Below are positions 1 through 7,680 of a stretch of DNA of 39,018 nt, piece after piece. Source of the DNA: a virus; IMG/VR virus record IMGVR_UViG_3300007735_000706, positions 1-39,018 of that record; one strand, given 5' to 3'. How positions within the stretch are numbered: position 1 is the first letter of the stretch; every line of letters starts with the position of its first letter. The notes under the pieces were generated by a model, which worked only from the letters and a program-made list of their open reading frames with translations, was not told the origin of the DNA and did no database searches. Made by a program: the position numbers and the translations under genes.

Positions 1-410
1 CCGCTCAGGTCGGCATCGCGCAGGTGGGCACCGTTCAGGTCGGCACCGCACAGGTTGGCACCGCGCAGGTTGGCATCGCACAGGTTGGCACCGCTCAGGT
101 TGGCACAAATCAGGTAGGCACCGAGCAGGTCGGCACCGCGCAGGTTGGCACCGCTCAGGTCGGCACCGCTCAGGTCGGCACCGCGCAGGTTGGCATAGCG
201 CAGGTTGGCATCGCACAGGTTGGCACCGCTCAGGTTGGCATCGCACAGGTTGGCATAGCGCAGGTTGGCACCGCACAGGTCGGCACCGCGCAAGTATGGA
301 ATCCACTCAAAATTCGCCTCACGCATCCTGTTCCACGCTTGCACGTTTGATGTGAGCAAATTGATTGCTTCCTGTTTGCTTGCTGGTGGTGTAATGGTTT
401 GGTTAGTCAT
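1..410 (-). CDS. Pentapeptide-repeat protein, N-terminal part (continues at 38943-39018)
   Basis: Read leftward from ATG at 410, the protein has about 42 non-repeat residues and then 20 uninterrupted pentapeptides of the form A(D/N)LXX, the last completed across the window edge. Pentapeptide-repeat proteins fold as a right-handed quadrilateral beta-helix; 20 repeats make about five coils. Some relatives (Qnr, MfpA) mimic DNA and bind gyrase, but no function can be assigned here. The start is supported by AAGGA eight bases upstream, and its ATG lies inside the stop region of the upstream helix-turn-helix gene (ATGACTAA overlap), which suggests translational coupling. Joining window end to start keeps the frame and gives 161 residues. 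The near-identical 15-base units mean the assembled repeat number could be wrong. Confidence 0.93.
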   Translation of the reverse strand, partial: MTNQTITPPASKQEAINLLTSNVQAWNRMREANFEWIPYLRGADLCGANLRYANLCDANLSGANLCDANLRYANLRGADLSGADLSGANLRGADLLGAYLICANLSGANLCDANLRGANLCGADLNGAHLRDADLS

Positions 411-576
411 TCTTGGTTCCTTTCTTGTTTTCTTCTGCCCACTTCTTTACTTTCCACACGTTGCGCACATTCGTTCCCGGTAGTGGATCGGGAAAGCCTG
501 GTTTGTGCGCCCATGTGTGTATCGTTTGTCGTGATACGCGCATGATTCGTGCTAGTTGCGATGGATTAGCGTGCAT
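403..576 (-). CDS. Small helix-turn-helix DNA-binding protein
   Basis: 57 residues. The N-terminal half, [20 protein letters not shown], is a clear helix-turn-helix of the excisionase/MerR-like or phage-regulator kind, followed by a basic, Lys-rich tail. ATG at 576 is chosen because AAAGGAG stands just upstream of it; an in-frame ATG at 597 lacks this. The gene overlaps the start of the pentapeptide gene by eight bases. Its place as second gene of the leftward cassette suggests a regulator or directionality-type factor for the recombinase, but that is inference from context. Confidence 0.85.
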   Translation of the reverse strand: MHANPSQLARIMRVSRQTIHTWAHKPGFPDPLPGTNVRNVWKVKKWAEENKKGTKND

Positions 577-642
577 GATGCTCCTTTCATGTTGCATTGC
601 CGTTTCGTCCTAGTGGACTCGTCAGGCCGGACAGTATCCGAC

Positions 643-658
643 GACGGCAATAGCCGTC
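643..658. terminator. Short hairpin at the end of the 657-1109 gene
   Basis: GACGGC and GCCGTC pair perfectly around an AATA loop, overlapping the stop codon of the leftward gene. No T-run follows in the leftward direction, so it may attenuate transcription or protect RNA rather than terminate fully. Downstream genes lack another visible promoter, which argues for read-through. Confidence 0.35.
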
Positions 659-1109
659 ATGTGCAATCTATCATTTCACGCATACATTCAAATATCATCG
701 CGTATAGTTCGTGTTGCGTTTCGCCGCGTCCGGTTGTTCCCCACCAATATACGCGCGTTTCGCAGTTGCCACGCTCGTCGATATGCTCCCAGATATTGGG
801 GCCACCATATCCGACAAGTAGGTGTACCTCTAGGATCGTTCCATCTGCCGCGCGTAGCGTGTGGTAGTCGAGTATTTGGCCGTCAAGATAATCCCAAATG
901 CCGAACCCGTCGATATAGTCTGCTTCGATGCCGTAATCTTTGCAAAGTTTCCTAGCGTTTTCGGACAGGTCATCGCTAGATTGCGCATAGATGATTTCCA
1001 CCCATGCGTTTAGGTTTTCGGTGTCCGGTGTTACTATGCGCAATACCTGCTTCCCGCAATCGTCTAGGTTTACAGGATCGGTTCGGGGTGTAATCGTTTC
1101 GTGGTACAT
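657..1109 (-). CDS. Hypothetical protein, first gene of the leftward cassette
   Basis: 150 residues, acidic, with aromatic stretches (IWDYLDG, RVYWWGTTG, NIWEH). I do not recognise the family, and no signal peptide or membrane segment is visible. ATG at 1109 has GAAGGGA upstream. The sigma-70 promoter at 1149-1177 lies directly before it, making this the promoter-proximal gene of the cassette that runs on into the helix-turn-helix, pentapeptide and recombinase genes. Its bases are more balanced and C-richer on the coding strand than the structural genes. A short hairpin at 643-658 touches its stop codon. Confidence 0.85.
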   Translation of the reverse strand: MYHETITPRTDPVNLDDCGKQVLRIVTPDTENLNAWVEIIYAQSSDDLSENARKLCKDYGIEADYIDGFGIWDYLDGQILDYHTLRAADGTILEVHLLVGYGGPNIWEHIDERGNCETRVYWWGTTGRGETQHELYAMIFECMREMIDCT

Positions 1110-1148
1110 GTTATGTTCCCTTCGTGTTGCGTTGCCTGTATATCGGTC

Positions 1149-1177
1149 ATCATAGCGGCAATGTTACACACTGTCAA
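1149..1177 (-). promoter_or_regulatory. Near-consensus sigma-70 promoter of the leftward cassette
   Basis: On the minus strand TTGACA (positions 1177-1172) is followed after exactly 17 bases by TATGAT (1154-1149). The first box is perfect and the second matches five of six. Transcription would start near 1142, about 33 bases before the ATG at 1109. It points to host RNA polymerase and probably early or constitutive expression of the cassette. Confidence 0.8.
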
Positions 1178-1361
1178 CTATTATTTGGCATTCGATCAAA
1201 CTATATGCTGCCAATATGCGCGTATGCGTGTGCGCGTATGCGTGCGTGTGCGCGGGGTGCCTGGCTTGCTCTGGTAGTTTCGGTGCGTTGCGTTGCTCAC
1301 GGATTGCCGCCGGTGTGACCGATTCGACGCGCGATTCGCCGATGCTGCCATTGCCGCCGTG

Positions 1362-1404
1362 CAATATTCCACCGTTTGTTGCACAATATTGTGCCGTTTT
1401 GCAG
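1362..1404. repeat. Two 22-base direct repeats with an embedded palindrome
   Basis: CAATATT, three variable bases, CCGTTT and TGCA occur at 1362 and again at 1384, one unit apart (22 bases, about two helical turns). Around the second copy, GCACAATATTGTGC (1381-1394) is a perfect 14-base palindrome. Such geometry is usual for binding sites of a dimeric protein or for iterons. Confidence 0.55.
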
Positions 1405-1421
1405 GGGTTTTGTGTCAGATA

Positions 1422-1478
1422 GGGGGTGGGGGTGTCGTCTGGTATGCTGGCCGCGTGATGCTGCACCCCCCTACCCCC
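1422..1478. repeat. G-run/C-run inverted repeat
   Basis: GGGGGTGGGGGTG (1422-1434) can pair, with one bulge, with CACCCCCCTACCCCC (1464-1478) across a loop of about 29 bases. It would make a very stable hairpin, and either strand has closely spaced G5 runs. It lies about 95 bases before the small-terminase gene. Confidence 0.5.
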
Positions 1479-1571
1479 GCACATATTTACACGCATATAT
1501 ATATATGACATTACAGGGATTTTTTTAATTTTTGAGTTTTTGGTGTTGGTGATTTTGGTAGGATCCTGTGT

Positions 1572-2105
1572 ATGGCTGGCAGACCTAAACGTAAGCAGAA
1601 ACTTATTGAGCAGGGCTTGTGGCCGACGGATTCGAATCATTCTTCTATTCCTGCTCATGTGTTTACTCAGGAGGATATTGAGAAGAGTAAGGCTGTTAAG
1701 CGTGAGAAGAGGTTGTTGCAGAAGGCCGGTGCGATTCGTCGTGAGGAAGAGATTCAGGAGGCGTTGAAGCGTAATGCTCATCGTCATGTTGCTGTTCAGG
1801 ATCGTTTGTTGAATGCTTTGGAGGCGTTGGCTGCGAAGGCTGAGGATGGGTCTTTGGCTAAGGATGATGTTCCTTTGTTGAAGATGTTGTTGGCTGAGGA
1901 TCGTGCGAATTTGGATCGTGTGTTTGGTAAGGCTACTGCTCGTCAGCAGATTGATCAGCATTCGACTTCTACGCATGTTGATGTTGCTGAATTGATGAAG
2001 GCTGCTCGTGATTCTGGTGCTGTGTTGGAGTCTGGTGTTGATTTTATGTTGGATGCTGTTGAGGATGTGGATGGTGGTGGTGTGGATGATGCTGGTGGAG
2101 ACTGA
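1572..2105 (+). CDS. Probable small terminase subunit
   Basis: 177 residues, highly charged, with a basic N-terminus (AGRPKRKQK), long helical segments rich in Lys/Arg/Glu in the middle and an acidic Asp/Gly-rich tail. No diagnostic motif is visible. The assignment rests on size, charge pattern and position as first gene of the packaging operon, ahead of the large terminase. The ATG follows TAGGATC by about nine bases. In phages of this type the small subunit binds the packaging site and loads DNA onto the large subunit. From here the coding strand becomes extremely G/T-rich, with codons ending almost only in T or G. Confidence 0.6.
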   Translation: MAGRPKRKQKLIEQGLWPTDSNHSSIPAHVFTQEDIEKSKAVKREKRLLQKAGAIRREEEIQEALKRNAHRHVAVQDRLLNALEALAAKAEDGSLAKDDVPLLKMLLAEDRANLDRVFGKATARQQIDQHSTSTHVDVAELMKAARDSGAVLESGVDFMLDAVEDVDGGGVDDAGGD

Positions 2106-2220
2106 GGTTCCGGGTTTTGGGTGTATTGTTTCTGGTTGTGATGCGTCGTTTGGTGAGGTTGAGTCTTTGATTCGTGTGTTGTTTTTTATGCGCTTTATGG
2201 GTTTGGGGGGTGTTGGTTAG
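2095..2220 (+). CDS. Small hypothetical protein
   Basis: 41 residues from a GTG inside the end of the preceding gene (11-base overlap), ending in TAGTG so that its stop overlaps the next start. It contains two cysteines (GCIVSGCD) and a hydrophobic end (LFFMRFMGLGG). It is proposed mainly because it fills an otherwise empty 114-base stretch in a tightly packed operon. No family is recognised. Confidence 0.4.
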   Translation: METEVPGFGCIVSGCDASFGEVESLIRVLFFMRFMGLGGVG

Positions 2221-2426
2221 TGCGTGGTAGGGTTTTTTATTCTCGTGATTTGATTGAGAATTTTAATTTGTCTGCGTCGAGGTTTAAGCATTCTGATGCT
2301 GATGGTTTTGGTGTTTTGTCTGTTTCTGGTATGCGTCGTAGGTTGCGTGCTGGTCTTAATGTTAAGGTTGAGCGTGAGGCGCTTCGTCGGCGGCGTGAGG
2401 AGTTGGGTGAGCAGGGTGAGTGTTAA
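2220..2426 (+). CDS. Small basic hypothetical protein
   Basis: 68 residues from GTG at 2220, which overlaps the previous stop (TAGTG); a G-run lies about ten bases upstream. The C-terminal half is strongly basic and helical (MRRRLRAGLNVKVEREALRR), compatible with nucleic-acid binding. No family is recognised. It belongs to the run of small genes between the two terminase subunits. Confidence 0.6.
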   Translation: MRGRVFYSRDLIENFNLSASRFKHSDADGFGVLSVSGMRRRLRAGLNVKVEREALRRRREELGEQGEC

Positions 2427-2664
2427 TACGAAGTTGTCGGGTTCGTTGATGCCTGATTCTACGTTGGTTCCTGTGGTTTCGACGGCTGGGTTTCGTGAGG
2501 GTGATGTTGTGCAGTTTGTGACGAAGTTGGAGGATCGTCGTGAGACTGCTCTTGTTTTGTCTGTGATTAAGCATTCTGCTTTGGTGGTTGATAGGTGGGA
2601 GTCGTCTCGTGGGCAGTTTGGGCCTGGTGCGTTTGTTGAGCGTGTGGGGCGGGTTGTTTTGTGA
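2416..2664 (+). CDS. Small hypothetical protein, beta-rich
   Basis: 82 residues if read from GTG at 2416, or 71 from ATG at 2449; the latter gives no overlap with the upstream gene. The body, GFREGDVVQFVTKLEDRRET and ALVLSVIKHSALVV, looks like a small beta-barrel. No family is recognised. Its stop overlaps the next gene (GTGA), the coupling pattern repeated throughout this genome. Confidence 0.6.
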   Translation: MSVNTKLSGSLMPDSTLVPVVSTAGFREGDVVQFVTKLEDRRETALVLSVIKHSALVVDRWESSRGQFGPGAFVERVGRVVL

Positions 2665-2912
2665 GGTGTGATGTTTGTGGTGGGCCTACTGTTGAGGTTT
2701 TGATGGGTGTTTTGCCTGTTGTTTTGTGTGATGGTGAGTGTTCTGATCCTGGGTGTTGTGCTTTGGGTGAGTGTGATTCGTCGGGTGTGTCGGGTTTTGT
2801 GTTTCATCGTGGTGCTAGGACTCGGATTGTGAGTGGTTCGCGTGGTGTGTGGCGTGGTGTTTCTGGTTTTGATCCGGTGAGTGGTGAGGATTTGTGGGGT
2901 CGTGGGTTGTGA
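2661..2912 (+). CDS. Small cysteine-rich, probably zinc-binding protein
   Basis: 83 residues from GTG at 2661, overlapping the previous stop by GTGA. Its N-terminal half holds CDVC, CDGEC, CCALGEC and further acidic residues, suggesting one or two zinc sites. The role is unknown. It lies directly before the large terminase and overlaps it by GTGA. Confidence 0.6.
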   Translation: MRCDVCGGPTVEVLMGVLPVVLCDGECSDPGCCALGECDSSGVSGFVFHRGARTRIVSGSRGVWRGVSGFDPVSGEDLWGRGL

Positions 2913-4792
2913 GGCCGACTCCTTTTCCTCGTGATGGTTCTCCTTTGGAGCAGTTGTATTGGCGTTTGGCGTTTGATTTGTTGTGGGTTTGTGCGAATCT
3001 TGTGAAGATTACGGATAAGCAGAATCGTGTTGTTAATTTGGTGTTTAATCGTGGTCAGCGTTGGGTGTATTGGAATATGTTGGATATGGAGCGCCGGGAT
3101 TTGCCTGAGCGTTTGTGGATTTTGAAGGGTCGTCAGTTTGGTATTTCGACGATGTTTACTTGTGTGAATACGATTCGTTCGATTCGTGGTAGTGGTGCGA
3201 ATGCTTTGATGTTGGTGCATAAGGAGGCTCCTGGTAAGACTATGTTTCAGAAGGTGGAGCGTGTGTTGAAGAATTTGCCTAGTATTCGTTCGAATAGTAA
3301 GGTGATTTCTTTGGCTCCTAAGCCGACTACGCATAATACTGGGGATATTGTTGCGTGGAATACGCCTGCTTTGAATGCGTTGATTAAGCGTGAGTCTGGT
3401 GAGAATGTTGATGCTGGTGTTTCTGAGACGTACCAGTTGGCGCATTTGACGGAGGTTCCGTTGTGGAAGGATGCTCATCATACGATGGCTGGTTTTTTGC
3501 CTACTATGGCGAATAAGCCTGGTACGAGTATTGTGGGTGAGTTTACTGCTCGTAATGAGGGTGATTATACGCATGGTGTGTGGCAGTCTGCTATGCAGGG
3601 TTTGTCTATGTTTCGTGCGATTTTTTTGCCGTGGTATTGGCATGAGGATTATGTTCGTGAGAAGCGTGATGGTGATCGTCCGTTTTCGCGTGAGGAGCGT
3701 GAGTATCGGGCGATGGTTGGTCGTTTGGGGTATGAGTTTCCTCTTGTTGATGGTGGTGGTGATGATCCTGTTCGTTTGAAGCGTAAGTTTTTGTTGTTGA
3801 ATAAGAAGCGTGGTTTGTTGCCGTCTGATTTGGCTTGTGGTTTTAAGTTGTCTGATGAGCAGTTGTTGTGGCGGCGTGATGTGTTGGAGTCGTTTCGTGG
3901 TGATTATGAGCGGTTTAAGAGGGAGTTTCCGGCTCATCCTGAGGAGGCGTTTAGTAGTGGTGGTAGGAGGCTTATTCCTCCTGGTGTGATGGATTCGTTG
4001 GATGTTTCTGGTGGTGAGGTTGTGTTGTTGGATCGTGGGGAGTATGAGGCTTTTCGTGGTTCTAATGGGCGGTCTAGGCGTGTGTATCGTAGGCGTGAGG
4101 ATGGTCGGGTGTTTCGGTGGGAGGCTCCGGTTGCTGGGGCGTATTATGTTGTGTGTGCTGATCCTGCTAGTGGTGTTGGTGATGATTTTTGTGGTGCGCA
4201 TGTTTTGAGGGTTGAGTTTCGTAAGATTAGTGTTGTGGCTTCGTTTCAGGGTAAGGAGAGGCCGCACGAGTTTGCGCGTATTTTGTCGCGTATGGGTCAG
4301 CATTATAGGACTGGTGCTGTTGAGGATTTGGAGGGTCGTGTTAGTGGTGGTTCTCCGTCTCTTGTTGTGGTTGAGCGTAATGGTTTTGGTGAGCATGTTT
4401 TGTATGAGTTGGATCAGACGTTGAGGTATCGGCGTTTGTATCGTCAGGATTTGCAGGGTAAGTCTGATAATTGGAAGTATGGGCACCGTCTTGGTTTGGG
4501 TATTACTAAGGCTACTAAGATGCCTATTTTGCAGCATTTGGTGCAGTTGGCTTTTGATGGGAATATTGTTGTTCCGTGTGCGAGGACTAGGGCTGAGTTG
4601 CGGTCGTTGACGTTTTTGGATGATTTTGATTCGACTGTTGGTGCGCCTCGTGGGTTGCATGATGATTTGGCTATGTCGTTTGCTGAGGGTATTTTTGTTG
4701 CTGCTCAGAAGGGTGCGTATCGTAGGGAGTTTTTTGAGTTTGGCTCGGATGGGGATACTTCTAGTAGGATGTTTCCTGTTACGGGTCGTTAG
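2909..4792 (+). CDS. terL: Terminase large subunit
   Basis: 627 residues; motor and nuclease that packages DNA into the prohead. The ATPase domain shows the deviant Walker A KGRQFGIST (about 73-81), Walker B YQLAHLTEVP with catalytic Glu about 182, and the coupling motif GEFTARNE (about 210). The C-terminal RNase H-like nuclease shows VVCADPASG (about 415), LVVVERNGFG (about 486) and LHDDLAMSF (about 583), whose Asp residues would bind metal. GTG at 2909 is preferred over GTG at 2894 because it forms the GTGA overlap used by the neighbours. Codon use is so T/G-biased that the antisense strand is open for hundreds of codons. Confidence 0.95.
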   Translation: MRPTPFPRDGSPLEQLYWRLAFDLLWVCANLVKITDKQNRVVNLVFNRGQRWVYWNMLDMERRDLPERLWILKGRQFGISTMFTCVNTIRSIRGSGANALMLVHKEAPGKTMFQKVERVLKNLPSIRSNSKVISLAPKPTTHNTGDIVAWNTPALNALIKRESGENVDAGVSETYQLAHLTEVPLWKDAHHTMAGFLPTMANKPGTSIVGEFTARNEGDYTHGVWQSAMQGLSMFRAIFLPWYWHEDYVREKRDGDRPFSREEREYRAMVGRLGYEFPLVDGGGDDPVRLKRKFLLLNKKRGLLPSDLACGFKLSDEQLLWRRDVLESFRGDYERFKREFPAHPEEAFSSGGRRLIPPGVMDSLDVSGGEVVLLDRGEYEAFRGSNGRSRRVYRRREDGRVFRWEAPVAGAYYVVCADPASGVGDDFCGAHVLRVEFRKISVVASFQGKERPHEFARILSRMGQHYRTGAVEDLEGRVSGGSPSLVVVERNGFGEHVLYELDQTLRYRRLYRQDLQGKSDNWKYGHRLGLGITKATKMPILQHLVQLAFDGNIVVPCARTRAELRSLTFLDDFDSTVGAPRGLHDDLAMSFAEGIFVAAQKGAYRREFFEFGSDGDTSSRMFPVTGR

Positions 4793-4813
4793 TTTTGTTT
4801 TAGAGGGGTTTTT

Positions 4814-5260
4814 ATGGCTGGTATGAGTCCTGGTGCTGATGCGCTTGGTATGATGGGTGATATGGGTGGGGTTGATGCTGCTGGCTTGGCTGGTGCTGGT
4901 GGTTTGCCGCCCGAGTTGGTTGGCGCGTCTTCTGATATGGGGATGCTGCCTTCTGGTATGGAGGGGCTGCCGCCCGGTATGGGGGTTCCGGGTGTGCAGT
5001 TTCCTTCTACTGATCCTATGAGTATTGCTCAGCTTATTGCTGGTTTGTTTAAGCAGATGGCTGATGCTGATCATAGTATGTTGGAGTCTCAGCAGCAGGC
5101 TGCTTTTATGCAGGCTGATCCTATTATTCGGGCTATTCTTGGTCAGGATATGGAGGAGGGTGCTGGTATGATGCCTGGTATGGGTATGCAGTCTGATATG
5201 ATGCCTGGTGAGGCGTTTGGCGAGGGCGGTCAGGTTCCGTCAGCGTTCGGAGAGGACTGA
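4814..5260 (+). CDS. Gly/Met/Pro-rich hypothetical protein between terminase and portal
   Basis: 148 residues. The N- and C-terminal thirds are low-complexity (GMMGDMGG, GMMPGMGM), with repeated Met-Pro-Gly. The middle (SIAQLIAGLFKQMADADHSM and onward) is helical. GAGGGG stands upstream of the ATG. The family is not recognised; placement suggests a head-assembly role. The stop overlaps the next ATG (TGATG). Confidence 0.75.
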   Translation: MAGMSPGADALGMMGDMGGVDAAGLAGAGGLPPELVGASSDMGMLPSGMEGLPPGMGVPGVQFPSTDPMSIAQLIAGLFKQMADADHSMLESQQQAAFMQADPIIRAILGQDMEEGAGMMPGMGMQSDMMPGEAFGEGGQVPSAFGED

Positions 5261-5403
5261 TGGCTTTGATTAAGAAGGCTCATAATCATTGGATTGTTCA
5301 ATCGAAGGATGGTTCTAAGACGCTTGGTGTTCATTCGACTAAGCGTGAGGCTCTTGCGCAGCTTGCTGCTGTTGAGATTTCGAAGAAGAAGCGTGGTAAG
5401 TAG
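5260..5403 (+). CDS. Small phage protein of the repeat-insertion type
   Basis: 47 residues, starting in the TGATG overlap with the previous gene. The sequence HWIVQSKDGSKTLGVHSTKR followed by EALAQLAAVE resembles short phage proteins with a beta-hairpin and one helix that commonly sit near portal and capsid genes, with a Lys-rich end. The exact role is unknown. The GTG of the portal gene follows after TAG TA. Confidence 0.7.
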   Translation: MALIKKAHNHWIVQSKDGSKTLGVHSTKREALAQLAAVEISKKKRGK

Positions 5404-5405
5404 TA

Positions 5406-7142
5406 GTGGCTGTTGGCCGTTCTGAGGGTTTGAGTGATGATGCTGTTTTGAAGCAGGCGTTGAATCGTCTTGCTTCTTCTGAGCGGCATATGGATCCGAT
5501 TATGGAGCGGATTCGTCGTGCTCGTTTGGTTGCTCTTGGTCGGTCTAATCCGAATTATGGTAAGCCGCGTGATCCTGATGATCCTGCGTTTTGGCGGTCT
5601 ATGATTTTTCCTCCTATTGCTAATGAACAGTGGGAGTTATTGAATGCTGAGATGACTGTGGATGATCCTCGTTTTGCGTGGACTCCTAGGGATCCTAGGC
5701 ATTTGGATAATGCGCGTGTTGCTGAGCAGGCTCTTGATTTTTATAATGATCGTGATCGTTTTGCTCGTAAGTTTCGTCTTGCTATGAGGGCTGTTGCTCG
5801 TGATGGTGGCCAGGTTGTTAAGACTGTTTGGGCTGCTGATGATTATCATTCTGGTGGGCGTTTGAAGAGTATTCTTTGTCGTATGGAGGATATTTTTCCT
5901 GATCCTACTGCGACTGATTTTGATGATTGTGCTTTTGTTTTTCATCGTAGTCGTGCTACGCTTGATGATTTGAAGTCGCGTACTGATGCTGATGGTAATC
6001 GGTTTTATAGTAATCTTGATGTTCTTGCTGATGTTGGTGTTGGTGAGGATGGTGATCAGAAGCGTGAGGGTGAGACGACTGAGCAGTTTGAGGCTCGTCG
6101 TACTGGTGTGCATACGTTGCATGAGATGTGGACTATGTATGGTCGTGTGACTATTGCGAATAAGAGTGTGATTATTCGGCGTGATGAGTGGGATGATTGT
6201 CGTCCGTTGCCGTTTACGATGATTCGTATTATTGATGATGAGGATTGTATTGTTGGTGTGAGTCCGATGTCGCTGATTGATGATATTCAGGAGGCGTATT
6301 GGAATTTGTTGAATGCTCTTATTGATGCTGTAAATCTTGCTGTTGATCCTCCTATGCTTGTTGATATTGAGGAGGATCCGCGTGCTAAGGAGTATGTGGT
6401 TCGTCCTCGTGCTAAGATTCCTGCGCGTAATGGTGAGTCTACTGTTAAGGTTTTGCAGGATGTTGCGAATCTTAATAAGTATGATATTGTGAGTTTGATG
6501 GGTGCGCTTCGTGAGTTGATGGAGCGTATTACTGGTATGAATTCGGCGATTGCTGGTGTTTCGTCGGCTAATACTGCTACTGAGGCTGCTATTAATGTTA
6601 GGCAGGGTAAGGGTCGTTCGTCGGCGATGATGAGTGTTGCTGATGAGTGTTGGGCTAAACTTGCTGGTAAGCAGTATGATCTTGTGCAACAGTTTGCTTC
6701 TGATGAGGTTCGGGCGTTGTTGTCTGATGGGTCTAGTGTTGAGTTTGTTCCTGAGCAGCTTGTTGATATGTTTATTACGCCGAAGCCTGCGTCTTCTGAG
6801 CGTACTTTGAAGGATTTGGAGCGGCAGGATGCTCAGGCTGCTTGGGATGCTGTGCTTGCTGCTGTTACTGATCCTGCTAGTCAGCTTCCTATGGTTGATC
6901 CGTCGAGTGTTCTTCGCCGGTTGTTGGAAGCGTTTGGTATTGATGCTGAGAGTGTGATTGTTGCTCCTCCTTCTATGATGCAGCAGGGTGGTACGCCGGG
7001 TTCGATGGGTTCGGTGGGTGCGCCGAGTGTTCCTGAGTTGCCGCCTGCTGCTAGTGTTCCTGGTTTGGAGGGTACTCCTGCTGCTATGCAGCCTGGTGCT
7101 CCTGCTGTTGTTGGGCCGAGGCCGGAGGCGTTCCTTGGATGA
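5406..7142 (+). CDS. Portal protein (P22/SU10-like podovirus type)
   Basis: 578 residues; forms the dodecameric ring at the head-tail vertex. The N-terminal region (ERIRRARLVALGRSNPNYGK, then FPPIANEQWELLNAEM) and the central part (RVTIANKSVIIRRDEW, PFTMIRIID) match the layout of podovirus portals, with a helical segment around 350-420 and a Pro/Gly/Ala-rich C-terminus after about 530. Its place right after the large terminase agrees. It starts at GTG 5406. The C-terminus overlaps the next gene by eight bases. Confidence 0.85.
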   Translation: MAVGRSEGLSDDAVLKQALNRLASSERHMDPIMERIRRARLVALGRSNPNYGKPRDPDDPAFWRSMIFPPIANEQWELLNAEMTVDDPRFAWTPRDPRHLDNARVAEQALDFYNDRDRFARKFRLAMRAVARDGGQVVKTVWAADDYHSGGRLKSILCRMEDIFPDPTATDFDDCAFVFHRSRATLDDLKSRTDADGNRFYSNLDVLADVGVGEDGDQKREGETTEQFEARRTGVHTLHEMWTMYGRVTIANKSVIIRRDEWDDCRPLPFTMIRIIDDEDCIVGVSPMSLIDDIQEAYWNLLNALIDAVNLAVDPPMLVDIEEDPRAKEYVVRPRAKIPARNGESTVKVLQDVANLNKYDIVSLMGALRELMERITGMNSAIAGVSSANTATEAAINVRQGKGRSSAMMSVADECWAKLAGKQYDLVQQFASDEVRALLSDGSSVEFVPEQLVDMFITPKPASSERTLKDLERQDAQAAWDAVLAAVTDPASQLPMVDPSSVLRRLLEAFGIDAESVIVAPPSMMQQGGTPGSMGSVGAPSVPELPPAASVPGLEGTPAAMQPGAPAVVGPRPEAFLG

Positions 7143-7392
7143 CGAGTTGGAGCGTAATTTCAGGGTCGAGCACGCCTACGTTAATGATCTCGTCCATTCG
7201 GTTTCGTTCCGCTGGTTTCTCGGGAGGCTCGCTGAGTTGCAGTCGCGGGAGTCGAGAAGGGCTCTTAGTAGGGATTGTTCGTCGCGGGAGTTCGACGCGG
7301 GGGTTGTCGATGGTATTTCGAGGGCTATTAGATTGATTGAGTCTGAGTCTGATCGTGTTGCGGAGGGGATGCGTAAGTATGGGTACTCGTGA
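7135..7392 (+). CDS. Small protein resembling Bbp19-like phage proteins
   Basis: 85 residues. A TTG start at 7135 is chosen because a perfect GGAGG lies six bases upstream; the ATG at 7139 is in another, less protein-like frame. The pattern VNDLVHSVSFRWFLGRLAEL and REFDAGVVDGISRAIRLI resembles the Bbp19-type helical proteins found near podovirus portals; this is recollection, not a search. Its codon use is clearly richer in C (GTC, GAC, CTC, TTC) than the genes either side, suggesting a different origin. Confidence 0.7.
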   Translation: MDDELERNFRVEHAYVNDLVHSVSFRWFLGRLAELQSRESRRALSRDCSSREFDAGVVDGISRAIRLIESESDRVAEGMRKYGYS

Positions 7393-7657
7393 TATTAATG
7401 ATCCTCGTTTTTTTGATGATCGTAATTTGGATAGTATTGGTGAGCCTGCTAGGTTTAGTGATTATGGGCCTGGGCCTAATGAGACTATTGAGTATGCGAA
7501 GGCACAGTCTGCGTTTGTGCGGCAGGGTATGAGTGGTGCTCCTGCTTCTGTGCCGTTGTACCAGGATCAGCCTGTTGCTGGGGGGCAGGCTGATCCTGTT
7601 GATAAGATTGCTGATCTTGTTCTTGAGCGGGTTATGCGTAAGTTGCAGGACTTGTAG
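7379..7657 (+). CDS. Scaffold-associated hypothetical protein with INDPxFF motif
   Basis: 92 residues from ATG at 7379, overlapping the previous gene by 14 bases, with GGAGGGG about 11 bases upstream. Residues 5-22 carry DINDPRFFDDRNLDSIGEP, nearly the same as the start of the following scaffold (DINDPGFFSDENLDQMGEP). The C-terminus is a short amphipathic helix (DKIADLVLERVMRKLQDL). It may be an alternative assembly partner or a partial duplicate of the scaffold N-terminus. Confidence 0.7.
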   Translation: MGTRDINDPRFFDDRNLDSIGEPARFSDYGPGPNETIEYAKAQSAFVRQGMSGAPASVPLYQDQPVAGGQADPVDKIADLVLERVMRKLQDL

Positions 7658-7680
7658 GACTTATTTGACTGGGGGCGTAT

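Larger units (their letters stand above)
1110..1571. other. Divergent non-coding control region
   Basis: About 460 bases lie between the leftward cassette and the rightward terminase operon. From left to right they hold the promoter at 1149-1177; GCGTATGCGTG-type repeats (about 1214-1255); two 22-base near-direct repeats at 1362 and 1384; a perfect palindrome at 1381-1394; a G-run block at 1422-1434 facing a C-run block at 1464-1478; and an alternating AT tract at 1494-1507. I see no convincing open frame here. A terminase recognition site, an origin or operators are all plausible, since small-terminase genes often sit beside the packaging site. No clear rightward promoter could be fixed. Confidence 0.6.

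Noticed and set aside
1-300. CRISPR array
   Set aside because: The regular 15-base units are coding repeats (pentapeptides) without spacers.
24-350. Rightward frame of VGTAQ-type repeats
   Set aside because: It is the opposite strand of the pentapeptide-repeat gene, whose reading has a proper start, ribosome site and repeat consensus.
2804-5074. Open leftward frame of 756 codons opposite the large terminase
   Set aside because: It is open because the terminase gene hardly uses TTA, CTA or TCA. The translation is a low-complexity mix of Ile, Leu, Thr, Arg, His and Asn with no motif. The same holds for 1164-1976, 5637-6689 and 7567-8424.
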